A stretch of 64,000 nt of DNA, from contig JAIVEN010000006.1 of NCBI GenBank assembly GCA_026686845.1, positions 38,176,501 through 38,240,500 on the forward strand, in the 5' to 3' direction. Below are positions 12,301 through 23,164 of the stretch, piece by piece. The stretch's first letter is position 1. Each line of letters begins with the position of its first letter. The stretch is from Adenanthera pavonina (lineage: Eukaryota; Streptophyta; Magnoliopsida; Fabales; Fabaceae). Made by a program: the position numbers and the translations under genes. Under the pieces are notes generated by a model that was given only the letters and a program-made list of their open reading frames with translations, was not told the DNA's origin and made no database searches.

Positions 12301-15213
12301 GCCCTGATACCTTCAAGAAGATGACTAATCTAAAATTTCTAAAAATCTATTCGCCCAAGCATAGGAGCTTTTGTAATGTGGACCTTTCTTTTGGCCTTGA
12401 ATCATTATCTGAGCAATTACGGTTCCTTCAATGGGATGGTTATCCTTTGGAGTCTCTACCATCTACATTTTGTCCTGAGAAACTTGTTGAACTTCACTTG
12501 CAAGACAGCCGTGTTAAAAAACTTTGGGATGGAGTGCAGGTATATAAAGATAAGAATGTATGTTTCAATTTTTAATAAAATATTTTGGGTTTTGTTTTCC
12601 ATGCATGTAATGCTTTTCTTTTAATTGTGACAGGATTTTGTGAACTTGAGGAGAATAAATCTAGCTGGATCCAAACAATTGATAGAGCTACCTGATTTTT
12701 CCAAGGCACAGAATCTTGTGTCCATGGATCTTTCATCGTGTGAAAATTTGTGTTACGTTCATCCATCTGTTTCATCTCTACAAAGGCTTGTTACTTTGGA
12801 TCTCGTCAAATGCACAAAATTGAAGAATCTTAAAAGTGAGAGTAGGTATCTCATAAACCTCTATGTTAATTGGTGCATTAGTTTGAAGGAACTTTCATTG
12901 TCATCAGAAGCAATAGCAAATTTAGAATTGGAAACTACAGGCATTGAGATATTGGAAACATCAATGGGGCGTCTTAGCAATCTTGAAAAGCTCTGTCTTA
13001 ATGGTTCGAGAATGCAGAATCTTCCAATAAATGAGTTATGTTGCTCTAGATCTCTTCAGGTCCTTCGTCTTTTTAATTGTAAACAAGTAATTGACAAACT
13101 GAACCTCCACATTCTCTTTGATGCCCTAAAGTTTTTACGAGAAATATGTTTGAATGGGTGTGACAACTTAATTGAACTCCCTAACAACATCAAGCATCTT
13201 TCAAGGCTAAAAGTTCTTTCTTTTAAGAGTTGTGAGAGGCTACGATCTCTACCAGAGCTTCCACCATCCATCGAAGAATTAGACGCCACCAACTGCCCAT
13301 CACTAGAGACACTAGTACTCACTTCTCATATGGAAGTTTCACTGTCACCGGCGGAACGAATGATGGCTTTAACACCCAATTCCTCAATTGGGTATCTTAT
13401 AAAGCTTAGAAAGCTTCGCCTCAATGTTTCAAGTCTGAAGAATCTTTCAATTAAGCAGTTATGTTGTCTGAGATCTCTTAAGGAGCTTACGCTTCTTGAT
13501 TGTGGACAAGCGATTGACAAGTCAAAGCTGCAGATGCTATTCGATGCCCTGTGCTCTTTTGTAGACTTTTATTTGGAAGGATGCAATAACTTGTACGAAC
13601 TTCCTGACAACTTGAGCTCCTTAGCATCGTTATATTTATTGGGATTGGAAGGAAGCAACGTAGAGCACTTGCCTTCTAGTATCAAGCGTCTTTCAAAGCT
13701 GGACTACATTTACTTGACCAACTGTAGGACACTTCGATCTTTACCAGAGCTTCCGCCATTCACTAAATATGTAAAAGCCACTAATTGTTCATCACTGGAG
13801 GTGATGTTCCCTTTAATAACTTCTAGACCACAACGGAAACATCTGGTGGAGTCCCTCTTCCTTGAAAATTGCTCGAAATTGAAGGAGCATTCACTTTCTC
13901 ACATTGAGGAATATGCTTACTTATCGTTGAGGCGAGTGGCATATCTCAATAGAACTGGTGCTGTTTGTTACCCAGGAAGCAAAGTTCCAGAATGGGTTAG
14001 ATATAGTCAGATTAAGAAGGCTTCGAGCTTCATAACTATAGAACTTTCTTCAGCTGTGAACAACTTGCTGGGTTTCGTTTTCTGCTCTGTTCTTCCTCCA
14101 TTCGCCTCAAAGCAAAATTGTCAGAGTTACTTGAAATGCAAAATATATTTTGAAGATGGTGAACAAGTAGAAGGCACAGGTATTGATGATATGAGGATAA
14201 CAGAATTGAATTCACATCATGTTTTTCTATGGTATGATCCAATCTACTCTGTATGCATTTTAAGAGAACTTATAGGAAGGGAGGACGATCAAGGCACCGA
14301 AGCTAATCCTAAGCTTTCCTTCGAGTTTTCTGTTGTTACGTATGATGAGAATTTTGAGATAACCAAACATGGTGGTTTAATCGAAGCATGTGGAGTTTGC
14401 CCAATATATGCTTCAGAGTATCACAATTTTCTTCAACAAATGGAATTCGGATTGGAGTTGGGTAGCAAAAAAAAGAGTGGTCATGATAATGATGAGCATT
14501 CACTTTGTGGAATTATGGAATATGCTAATTTCTCATGGGAGCGAACAGTATATGGCGGTATTCAAGGAAGCATTATTTCTTGCCCAGAAACCATAATTCC
14601 AGAGTGGTTTACATACGATAGTTTGACAACAAATGATTCAATATTTGTTCATGTTTCCCCAAATTTTGATGACTTATTGGGTTTCATTTTCTATTTTGTT
14701 ATTCCTCAATTCTCCTCAAAAGAAAAGGTTCGAAGTCACTCGGGATGTCGATGCAGATGGGAAAAGGAAGAGAAAGGTTTTGAAGGCCCAAGAGGATGGC
14801 ATTATTCGATGACAAAATTGAATTCAGATAATGTTTTCCTATGGTATGATCCCCTCTTCTGTGAGCTCATAATAGAGAAAGTTAGAAGAAAAAGTGGTAA
14901 TGGTGAGGGAACTAGTGATTATGACCCGGCGTTTTCATTTGAATTCGAGTTTGGTGATCGCTTGATCAAAGAATGTGGAGTCCGCCCAATATATGCCTCG
15001 GAATATAATGATTTCCTTCAACAAAAGGAATTGAAGTTGAAGCTGGGCATGAAGAGAAAGAGGCCTCGCGATGCTTGTGATGAGGAAGAACAACTCACTC
15101 CAACAAAGAAATTGAAGGAATCGTCTATTTTTCAAGCTGAGAACATTGATGAGTTACTACTCACACTATCCAAGATGAATTTGGAATCTGTGAAGGATAG
15201 CACTCCACAATAA
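9368..15213 (+). CDS. TNL-1: TIR-NBS-LRR immune receptor with two C-JID modules
   Basis: Intracellular NLR expected to detect a pathogen effector and signal through TIR NADase activity. Exons: 9368-9864, 11039-12122, 12240-12539, 12634-15213. All introns are GT-AG (phases 2, 0, 0) and the product is 1486 aa. Start ATG 9368 gives MAAAASSSSS then the TIR motif KKYDVFLSFRGEDTRRSF (17-34). E92 in WCLNEL is the expected catalytic glutamate. NB-ARC: P-loop GMGGIGKTT at 218-226, kinase-2 KKVLIVLDDV, RNBS-B VTTRDKQ, a GLPL-like GIPLVLVVLGS, RNBS-D FLDIAFFFKG (usual Cys is Phe), MHD at 487-489. LRRs run from exon 3 into exon 4. Two C-JID-like modules follow (about 1060-1240 and 1250-1430), each with PEW, LNS..VFLWYD and CGV.PIYASEY..FLQQ. 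The C-terminus has KRKRPR and KKLK, a possible bipartite NLS. No stop or frameshift is seen. Ligand specificity is unknown. Confidence 0.93.
10163..10823. repeat. Direct repeat and CACTA-like relic in TNL-1 intron 1
   Basis: About 85 bp at 10165-10250 (TGATGCTCATATTTTCTCTC, then ATGTCATTGAAATAGT) recurs imperfectly at 10738-10823, an offset of about 570 bp. Between them lies a stretch (about 10300-10512) with short inverted motifs around TTTGTGATAGA/TCTATCACAAA, ending TTTTTCTTTAGTG. That ending resembles the complement of the CACTACAAGAAAAA termini of plant CACTA elements. No intact opposite end was found, so the transposon call is tentative. The intron is otherwise AT-rich. Confidence 0.4.
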
Positions 15214-18200
15214 TAAACTGCCCATCATTGCTTGGTATATCTCTCTCTTTACATTTTATCCGTAACTAAGCTTGAGTTTGATGCATTAATTAATGCTACT
15301 TTAATTTAGGCAACTGTTCTTATATGATATGGATGCATATGTGCTGAAAAAATTATAGGGAATAGTAAATCAACATGTAAAATTGGATAACATTTAAGAA
15401 AAAAATCATCTATTCTGTTTTTAAATAAAAAATAACTACATTCTAATATATTTACTAGTGGTGTCAGAACTGGATCAGACCGGCTGGTGTAACCGGTCGA
15501 ATTGAGAATTAGTGTCTGGTCCAGTTCGGTTAAGTTTGAGAGTCGGGAGAATTCAGAATTGATGAGAACCGGCCATGAACTGATAGAACCGATCTTGAAC
15601 GGTTCTGAACTGGTACCACACAATTTTTTTTCAAATTTTTTAAAATTTATTTTTTTAGTTTTTAAGATAAAATGACATTATTTTTAACATAAAATATTTT
15701 TTTATATATAATAATATTATATAAGCATTATTATAAAATATAATTATCCAAAATTATATATTTACTTAATAAATAATATAATAATTAATTATTAATTTAT
15801 TATTTTGAACTCAAAATGTGATTATAGATTAATATTAACTTATTTATATTTAAATATTGAATTATGAAATTTATTAATAATTTATTTGTAGTGAATAATA
15901 GATTAATAATTTAATATTATTTAGTATGAAACCTTAATTAAGTCATAAAATTTGTTTAAACTTATATTATTTATTTTAAATATATTATTTTAATTATTAC
16001 TGATCCAATCTCAGTTGAACTATTAAACCTTGACTCAATATCTTATTCGGTTCAATACTTGATCCGGTTTTGATAGCATTGAATACTGATATTTTTGAAT
16101 CCCCTTATTTCCATAATTTGACTTTCACTTCTCTTAGAATGTTGCAACAGTTTTCTTCTCAAATAACTTAAGCGTTAAGCAGCTTTTCTCCTCTTGATGT
16201 GGAAATGCAGTTAGTAAACACCCATGATCTTCTAGTATGATTTGTTGTTAACGGAATTGCAAATTTCATTCGCATCATGTAATTGGTTGGATGGTAAGTA
16301 ATGAAATTCTTGGAATTGATTTACATGTTCTTTCTGATGCAAATCAAATTTTCAGTCCTCAATATCTTCGTTAACTGACGTTTTTGTGTTCTCGTCCTTC
16401 TGTAGTTTGACAAGCAATAAGTTTCTACATCAAGGGCAGATTTGGTGGTGCAAATTCAAGTGTTATTTCCAAATTTATTTCTCAAATTGTTCCCTGGTGC
16501 TTTCATAAAAAAGTTCTTATTGTTGTTATTCACAACTTACTCGATCAAACCCTTTGTGGCTTTCTCATTCAATCGAACATTACTAAAAGAAGTTCCTTTT
16601 TTATGAAGTAGAGTTCCGGGAGTGATTCAGATAGAAACAGAGGAAAGAGTCCTCCATGGCTATTCAACTAGCTCCAGCTGCTTCAAACATATTGGGTTTA
16701 ATCTTTGCTTTGATCTTCATCAGTTGACCTCAGCCAGAACCACTTTTTCAGATCAGAAAGTGCTATTGGTCTATCTTCCAGCTCTTGCAACTGAAGTGTG
16801 TGCTGATATAAGAGTTAAGGATTTGGAACTATACTTCTGATCGTAACTTTGAGCTGAATTCTAGTGTGTTCTTTGTCTATTGACAAATCTTTTTCTTAAC
16901 CGTCATTTTTGCAGGATTTCTATCACCCCAGGTAGACTAATATTTAATCACACCACCGCTAAAAAAATTCTGGGTCTAACAAAATGCAGTTGCGTTGAAG
17001 CGTCTAGTGCTCTGTGGATGTTATTAGTAAATGGTGGTGTTATTTCAGTACTAATCTTGTGCATTGTTTCTCAAATCTAAAGTTTTTGAACTTCCTTTTA
17101 TGTCTGTTTTAAGCATTGTTTGTGCAGCTTGTCAGGATTAGGGGCTTCGTAATTTAAACTTCAATTATGAATACTAATGTTAATGTAGATAATTAAAGCA
17201 AAATTTTTCACTTTTGTATATCTCGTCCTGGTAGAGTCAAATTTTTCTGTGTTGGACATTAAATAAGACTTGTATCAGGACAAACTAAATTTTACCACTA
17301 AATTTAAATCCCTAGTTCATCATTTTACCATCTCCACTAACTTCTTCCAGCACCTGAAAATGATGAAGCTCGTGATTAGAAGTCAAGCCAGTTCAATCCT
17401 TCATGACCATGAGCCACCTTCCACACAAGCATTTGGAGGCTTCTGGATTAACGTGGGTGGGATTCACCCTACTGCCCTGATTTTTTTTATTGCCTTTCAG
17501 AACAAGTCTCATCCAAACGGTCCTGTGTGTTCTTTTATTCAGTTTTTTTCCGTCTTTACAACTACTCAACCAAAGAAGAATTCGTTGGTTAAAGAAAAAA
17601 AAAAAACTAAAGAATTGTATATTACTTAAAATTTGGATTTTATGAGAGAACTTGGTGGGTTTACAAAATAAAAAAAAGAATTTCTGTAATTATATAAAAT
17701 ACATGAATGTTACCCATTTTTTTTATATTAAAAGAGTATTTCTCCCCATATTACATCACACTCTTATTACCTAAATTAATCTTATTTAGTTTATTACTAA
17801 AATATTTTTTAGAAAAAAAAATTATGAAAAGAAAAGAGATGCTGACAATCATATTAATGAAATAAATTAGATAAAAGAAACTATTTTATATTTTTGTATA
17901 TATATATATATATACGTTTATCAACTGATTTAAAATTCGTTGGCCAAACAAAAATTTAAAACTAGACTGTGTGAGACCAAATCAAACAAGCTGCACATGT
18001 ACAAAAGTCGAATTTCCAATCCTGTTAAGAGACGCAAGACTCTTTTCTTTCTTTTTTTTGAATTTGTTTTTAAATTATGGAGAAGTTACAGAAGCAAACT
18101 TTCCTTATTGTTCCATGATCCAATGAAAGTTTGGGACTTTGGTAATTGTGTAATTGAACCGCGTTATTCCCGCAGGGTTTTTGCAGCATTATGTAAGTGC

Positions 18201-18234
18201 AGACCAATTCAACGGCTTCATACCTTCAGTGCGT
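15214..18234 (+). other. TNL-1 3' flank and spacer to TNL-2
   Basis: No intact gene is seen. 15461-16077 is a GGTTCAACCGG-type repeat (listed separately). 16100-17060 resembles the 3' flanks of TNL-2 (about 23460-24320) and, more weakly, TNL-3: for example GTTTCTTCTCAA, GGAAATGCAGTTA, TTTTTCAGATCAGAAAGTGCTA and AAGGATTTGGAACT. The family was therefore duplicated together with at least 1 kb of 3' DNA. Short open frames at 16622, 16880 and 17270 are not conserved and are not called. From 17600 to 18230 the DNA is AT-rich with a (TA)n run near 17898. Confidence 0.55.
15461..16077. mobile_element. GGTTCAACCGG-type AT-rich repeat, copy 1
   Basis: The GC-richer ends surround an AT-rich core of about 400 bp with no coding capacity. 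The left end (GTGTCAGAACTGGATCAGACC) is an imperfect inverted copy of the right end (CTTGATCCGGTTTTGATAGC). Internal motifs include AACCGGTCGAATTG and ATCTTATTCGGTTCAA. Copies 2 and 3 lie near 61810-62745 and 62855-63501. This looks like a non-autonomous DNA transposon. Superfamily and target duplication are not resolved. Confidence 0.6.
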
Positions 18235-18447
18235 CCTTCCCGGATAATATATAATACTATGGGCAGAAGCAAAACCATCCCTTCCCGGAAGTTTCATCCC
18301 TTCCTTCAGTGTGCCCATTTCGTTGTGATTTGTGAAGTAAAGTCAATCAACTCCAATCGCTGCCTTACTCCATCAACGCTGCGAAGAAGAAGGTGTGTGA
18401 TCTGTATCTGTTCTTACGCCCTTTGAATCGCTGCTGATCAGGACATC
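18235..18447 (+). promoter_or_regulatory. TNL-2 promoter and leader
   Basis: It carries a TATA-like ATAATATATAATACTATG (about 18243), then the family block: ACCATCCCTTCCCGGAAGTTTC, GTGCCCATTTCGTTGTGA, GTCAATCAACTCCAATCGCTG, CCTTACTCCATCA and a shortened GCGAAGAAGAAGG leader. The purine run is shorter than in TNL-1. The block keeps spacing and order, so the TNL-2 promoter does not look decayed. Confidence 0.6.
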
Positions 18448-21400
18448 ATGGGTGTTGCTGCTTCATCGTCCTGGTCTTCTTCAATTCCTCCCAAGAAATA
18501 TGATGTCTTCCTTAGTTTCAGAGGTGAGGACACTCGCAGATCCTTCACCAGCCATCTCCATACTGCCCTCTGCCAAAGAGGTGTTCAAACCTACATAGAT
18601 TATGAGCTCTCAAAAGGCGATGACGTCTCCCTATCACTCATCGAGGCAATTGAGGGTTCCATTATATCTGTGGTGATCTTCTCTGAAAACTATGCCTCCT
18701 CCAAAATGTGTCTGAATGAACTCACCAAGATACTTGAGTGTAAAGAGGAACAAGGTCAGCTTGTTATTCCTATTTTCTACCAAGTGGACCCATCTCATGT
18801 CCGCAACCAGAAGGGAACTTACCAGGAGGCATTCGCAAAACACAAGAAAGATTTCAGGCAAAACCCAGAGAAGGTGAACAAGTGGAAACATGCCCTTTCT
18901 GAAACTGCAAGTTTAGCTGGATGGGACTCTCGGACCTCCAGGTAAGTCTTCATTCTTTAAAACTGAATCCTTGAATCACTGCTTCGATCATTTGCTTAGT
19001 TTTAGTAGGTGAAGGCATATTTGATAATTGATAAGTTATATGAAACTTTAACAAAATTTAGTACAGTCATATATAATTTATGCTTAGTTTTAGGTGGAGC
19101 TATTCTAGTTTTAGTAAAATTCAGAGGATGGTTTTATTAGTTTTTCATATAGATAGAGGACAAATATATACAGTTATAGCTAAACTTAGAGGAAAATATG
19201 TGTAACTTAATTATATAATAATATATTAATTAGTTGTAGCTATTTTTGATAAATTAATTGTTTATTGATTCTTTTTCATTTGATGCATTAATACTTTTGA
19301 TTTTTGATTTTTTTTATATTTTAGGGACGAAGCAGAACTCATTCAAAATATTGTCAATGACATTTTGCAAAAATTAAACCGTATTTCTCCAACTTCAAGT
19401 GCATTAAAGGATATTGTTGGAATTAATGAGAATTCTGATCAAATTGAATTGTCGTTGGAAAAAGCCTCAGTAATTGGAATTTGGGGCATGGGTGGAATAG
19501 GTAAGACAACCATAGCTAAAGTTGTATTTGCCAAATTCTGCTCTCAATTTGACAGCTGCTGCTTTTTGGAAAATCTAAGGGAAGAGTCAGAAAAACATGG
19601 GCTAAAATATATACGTGATAAACTTTTCTTGGAGCTACTAAAGGATATGTCTCTTGAAAGACTCAACCATAAAAAAGTTTTCATTGTTCTTGATGATGTT
19701 ACTAATACAACTCAATTAGACTATCTAGAGAGAGAAGGTCATCCTTTGGGACTTGGTAGTAAAGTCATCATAACAAGTAGAGATAGACATGTGCTTAATG
19801 GAAGAGTTGATAAAATATATGAGGTGAAAGCATTGAGCTATTACAACTCACTTAAGCTTTTCAACCTCAAAGCCTTTCACAAAGATGATTATGAAAGTGG
19901 ATATGAAGAACTATCTCAAAGAGCAGTTGCTTATGCCAAAGGCAATCCTTTAGCTTTAATCATCTTGGGTTCATTTCTTTATTCTAAAACTATAGAAGAA
20001 TGGGATAGTGCATTGACAAAATTGGAAAAGACTACCCATGAAGATATTCAAGCAGCGTTACAATTGAGTTATGATGGTTTAAATTTTGAAGAGAGAGAGA
20101 TGTTTTTAGATATTGCTTGCTTTCTGAAAGGTGAAAATGTAGACCAAGTAAAAGCACTATTTGATAGCTATGGCTTTCATGCAAGCATCGGTTTGAGAAC
20201 CCTTGTAGACAAGGCTCTTATAAGTAATAATGGCATAGTATGGATGCATGATTTAATACAAAAAATGGGTTGGGAAATTGTTCGTCAAGAGTGTGTGAAA
20301 GATCCTGGAAAACGTAGTCGACTGTGGGATCCTAATGAAATCTATGATGTATTAAAAAATAATCGGGTAAGGAAAAGAACCACTTGCCTTTCTTTCTAAA
20401 CATGTATCTATAATTGAAAAAATTGATAATTTGAGGTAATTTACGTACTTTTTTTTTTTTTTTGAATTTTGTGTTATCTAGGGGACTGATGCAATTGAAG
20501 GCATAATTTTAGATTTGTCTCAAATTAGAGATATAAACTTGAGCGAGGACACCTTAAATAATATGACTAATCTTAGATTTCTCAAATTCTATTCATCTTG
20601 GGATAGAAGATCCAGTATTGTGAACCTTCCATCAGGCCTTGAGTCATTTTCCAATTCATTAAGGTATCTTCAATGGGACAATTTTCCTTCGGAGTCTCTA
20701 CCAACCTCATTTTGTGCTGAGAAGCTTGTTGAACTTCACATGCCAGGCAGCAAGCTTAAAAAATTGTGGGATGGAGTACAGGTATAATATACAAATATAA
20801 AGTTTCAATATCTCACTTTAATTGAAATTTAGAAGACTTTTACTTCCTATATAATTTTTCTATTTCTAATTGTTACAGGACCTGGTAAATTTAAGGAAAA
20901 TAAATCTTGGTGGATCCAAACAATTAACAGAGTTGCCAGACTTCGCAAAGGCACAAAATCTCGAAAAGGTTAACCTCTGGTCGTGCGAAAGCTTATGCCT
21001 TCTTCATCCTTCTATTTTATCCCTTCAAAAATTGTCTTATTTGGTGCTTGATAATTGCATAAACCTTAAGAGTTTGCAAAGTGAGAGTCATTTAAAATCT
21101 CTCTTCTACCTCAGTGTTGATAATTGCTATAGTCTCAAGGAATTTTCATTGTCTTCAGAGAAAATGTTGAATTTACGGTTAGATAGAACGGGCATTGAGA
21201 TATTGGGCTCATTAATTGGCCGTCTCAAGAGTCTTGGGGAGCTCTCTCTCAATGGCTCAAAACTTAAAAATCTTCCAATGAATGAGTTTTGTCACTTGAG
21301 ATCTCTTTGGGAGCTTCATCTTTACAATTGTGGAGAAATAATTGACAAATCAAAGTTGCAAATCATATTTGATGCCTTACAATCCCTAGAAAGTATTACT

Positions 21401-23164
21401 TTAGATGGGAATTGCAAATGAACTGAACTCCCCAACAATATTAAGCATCTCTCACGACTGCAAGTTCTTTCCCTAAGGAATTGCAAGAGCCTTCAATCTT
21501 TACCAGAGCTTCCACCATCCATCCAAAAATTAGATGCCACCAACTGCACATCATTGAAGACACTACTACTCACTTCTCAGATGGAATGTTCATCATTGCC
21601 AGAGGAAAAAATTGGGTATCTCAGAAATCTTGAAAAGCTTCGACTTTCTGGTTGCAAACAACTACATGAACTCCCTGAATGCATCGGCTCCTTATCATCA
21701 TTAAGTTCATTGTACTTGAAAGGAAGCAATGTAGAGAGCTTGCCTGCCAGCATCAAGCATCTTTTGAAGCTAAAACACATTGTCTTAAACAATTGCAGGA
21801 GAATTCATTCTCTACCAGAATTGCCACCGTTCATTGAATTTGTTAGAGCTGCTAATTGCATGTCACTGCAGACTGTACTCCCTTCAATAACCTCTACACC
21901 GCGCCTGAACATGTTTCTGCGAAATTGCTTGCAATTGGGGAAGCATTCTCTTTCCCATCTTATGGCATATGCTTACTTCTCTTTGAAGCAAGGGGTACAT
22001 ACAAATCGAACGCTTGGTTTTTGTTACCCAGGAAGAGAAGTTCCAGAGTTGTTTGGATTTAATCAGGAAACAAAGGCTTCCAACTTGGCAAGTATTGAAC
22101 TTTGTTCAACTATGAACGACTTGCAGGGCTTCATTTTCTACTCTATTCTTTCTCAGTTCTACCCAGTGCAAAACTGTCAAAGTCGCTTGCAATGCCAAAT
22201 TTATTATGAAGATGGTAAACCAGGTGGATGCTCGAGTTTTGATTTATCAGAACTTAATTCACATCATGTTTTTCTATGGTGTAATTCAAACATTTTCATA
22301 AAACATCAAGATAGCAATTACAAGCCAAAGCTTTCATTTAAATTCTCTGTTGTTACATATGATATGGATGGTTTTATGGTGGAAACAAATCATGATGGCT
22401 TGATCGAAGCATCTGGAGTCTGCCCAGTATATGCCTCAGAATATCCCAAGTTCCTTCAACAAACGGAATTGGAGTTGGAGTTGAGTACCAAAAGAAAGAC
22501 TCGTGATGATGTTGATGAGCATTCACTTCTTGGGATTATGGAATATGTTAGTTTTTCATTGAAACAAGCAAAATATGACAATTTTACCAGAAGTATTATT
22601 CCAGAGTGGTTTCCATACAAAAGTTTGACAATAGAGTCTTCCATATCTGTGAGTGTTCATCTTGCTCCAGATTTTGACAGCTTGTTGGGTTTCATTTTCT
22701 GCTTTGTTATTCCTCAGTTCTTCTCAAAAGAAAGGGATCAAAGTCACTCGAGATGTGGATACTTCGATGAAGATGATTTATATCGTGAAGGCCCAAGAGG
22801 GTGGCATTATTCAATGATAGAATTGAATTCCGATAATGTTTTCCTATGGTATGATCCCCTCTACTGTGAATTCATACTAGAGAATGTTCGAAGCAAAAGA
22901 GGCCAAATTGAATGTAGTAAATATAACCTGGGCTTTTCATTTGAATTTGAGTTTGGTGATTGCTTGATCAAAGAATGTGGAGTTCGCCCAATATATGCCT
23001 CAGAATATAGAGAGTTCCTTCAACAAAAGGAATTGATGTTGGAGTTAAGTACAAAAGAAAAGATGAATCGGAATATTGATGATGAGCAACTACAACTCCC
23101 TTCCAGAAAGAAATGGATGCGAAGGATAGCGTTCATAAAAAATAAATTATCTAAGCTTCCTTGA
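18448..23164 (+). pseudogene. TNL-2: TIR-NBS-LRR gene with one nonsense codon
   Basis: Same architecture as TNL-1. Exons: 18448-18941, 19325-20366, 20482-20781, 20879-23164, all introns GT-AG. The start MGVAASSS begins a TIR with DVFLSFRGEDTRRSF. The usually conserved Trp of the WCL..E motif is Met (SSKMCLNEL; catalytic Glu kept, residue 91). NB-ARC: P-loop GMGGIGKTT 219-227, KKVFIVLDDV, SRDRHVL, GNPLALIILGSF, FLDIACFLKG, MHD at 472-474. In exon 4, codon 793 is TGA (21419-21421) where TNL-3 has TTA in the same LDG.CKLTELP context. The frame is open on both sides, giving a 792-aa product or, without the stop, 1373 aa. Downstream of the stop remain LRRs and two C-JID-like modules. It could make a TIR-NB-partial-LRR protein, or be a young pseudogene. 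A sequencing error at one base cannot be excluded. Confidence 0.88.

Noticed and set aside
12640..15213. Exon 4 of TNL-1 as a separate LRR gene
   Set aside because: It begins at a GTG, not ATG, and follows a clear acceptor (TTGTGACAG). It joins in frame to exon 3, exactly as in TNL-2 and TNL-3.
17270..17629. 119-codon open frame as a gene
   Set aside because: Low-complexity end, no recognised domain, and no counterpart in the other TNL flanks.
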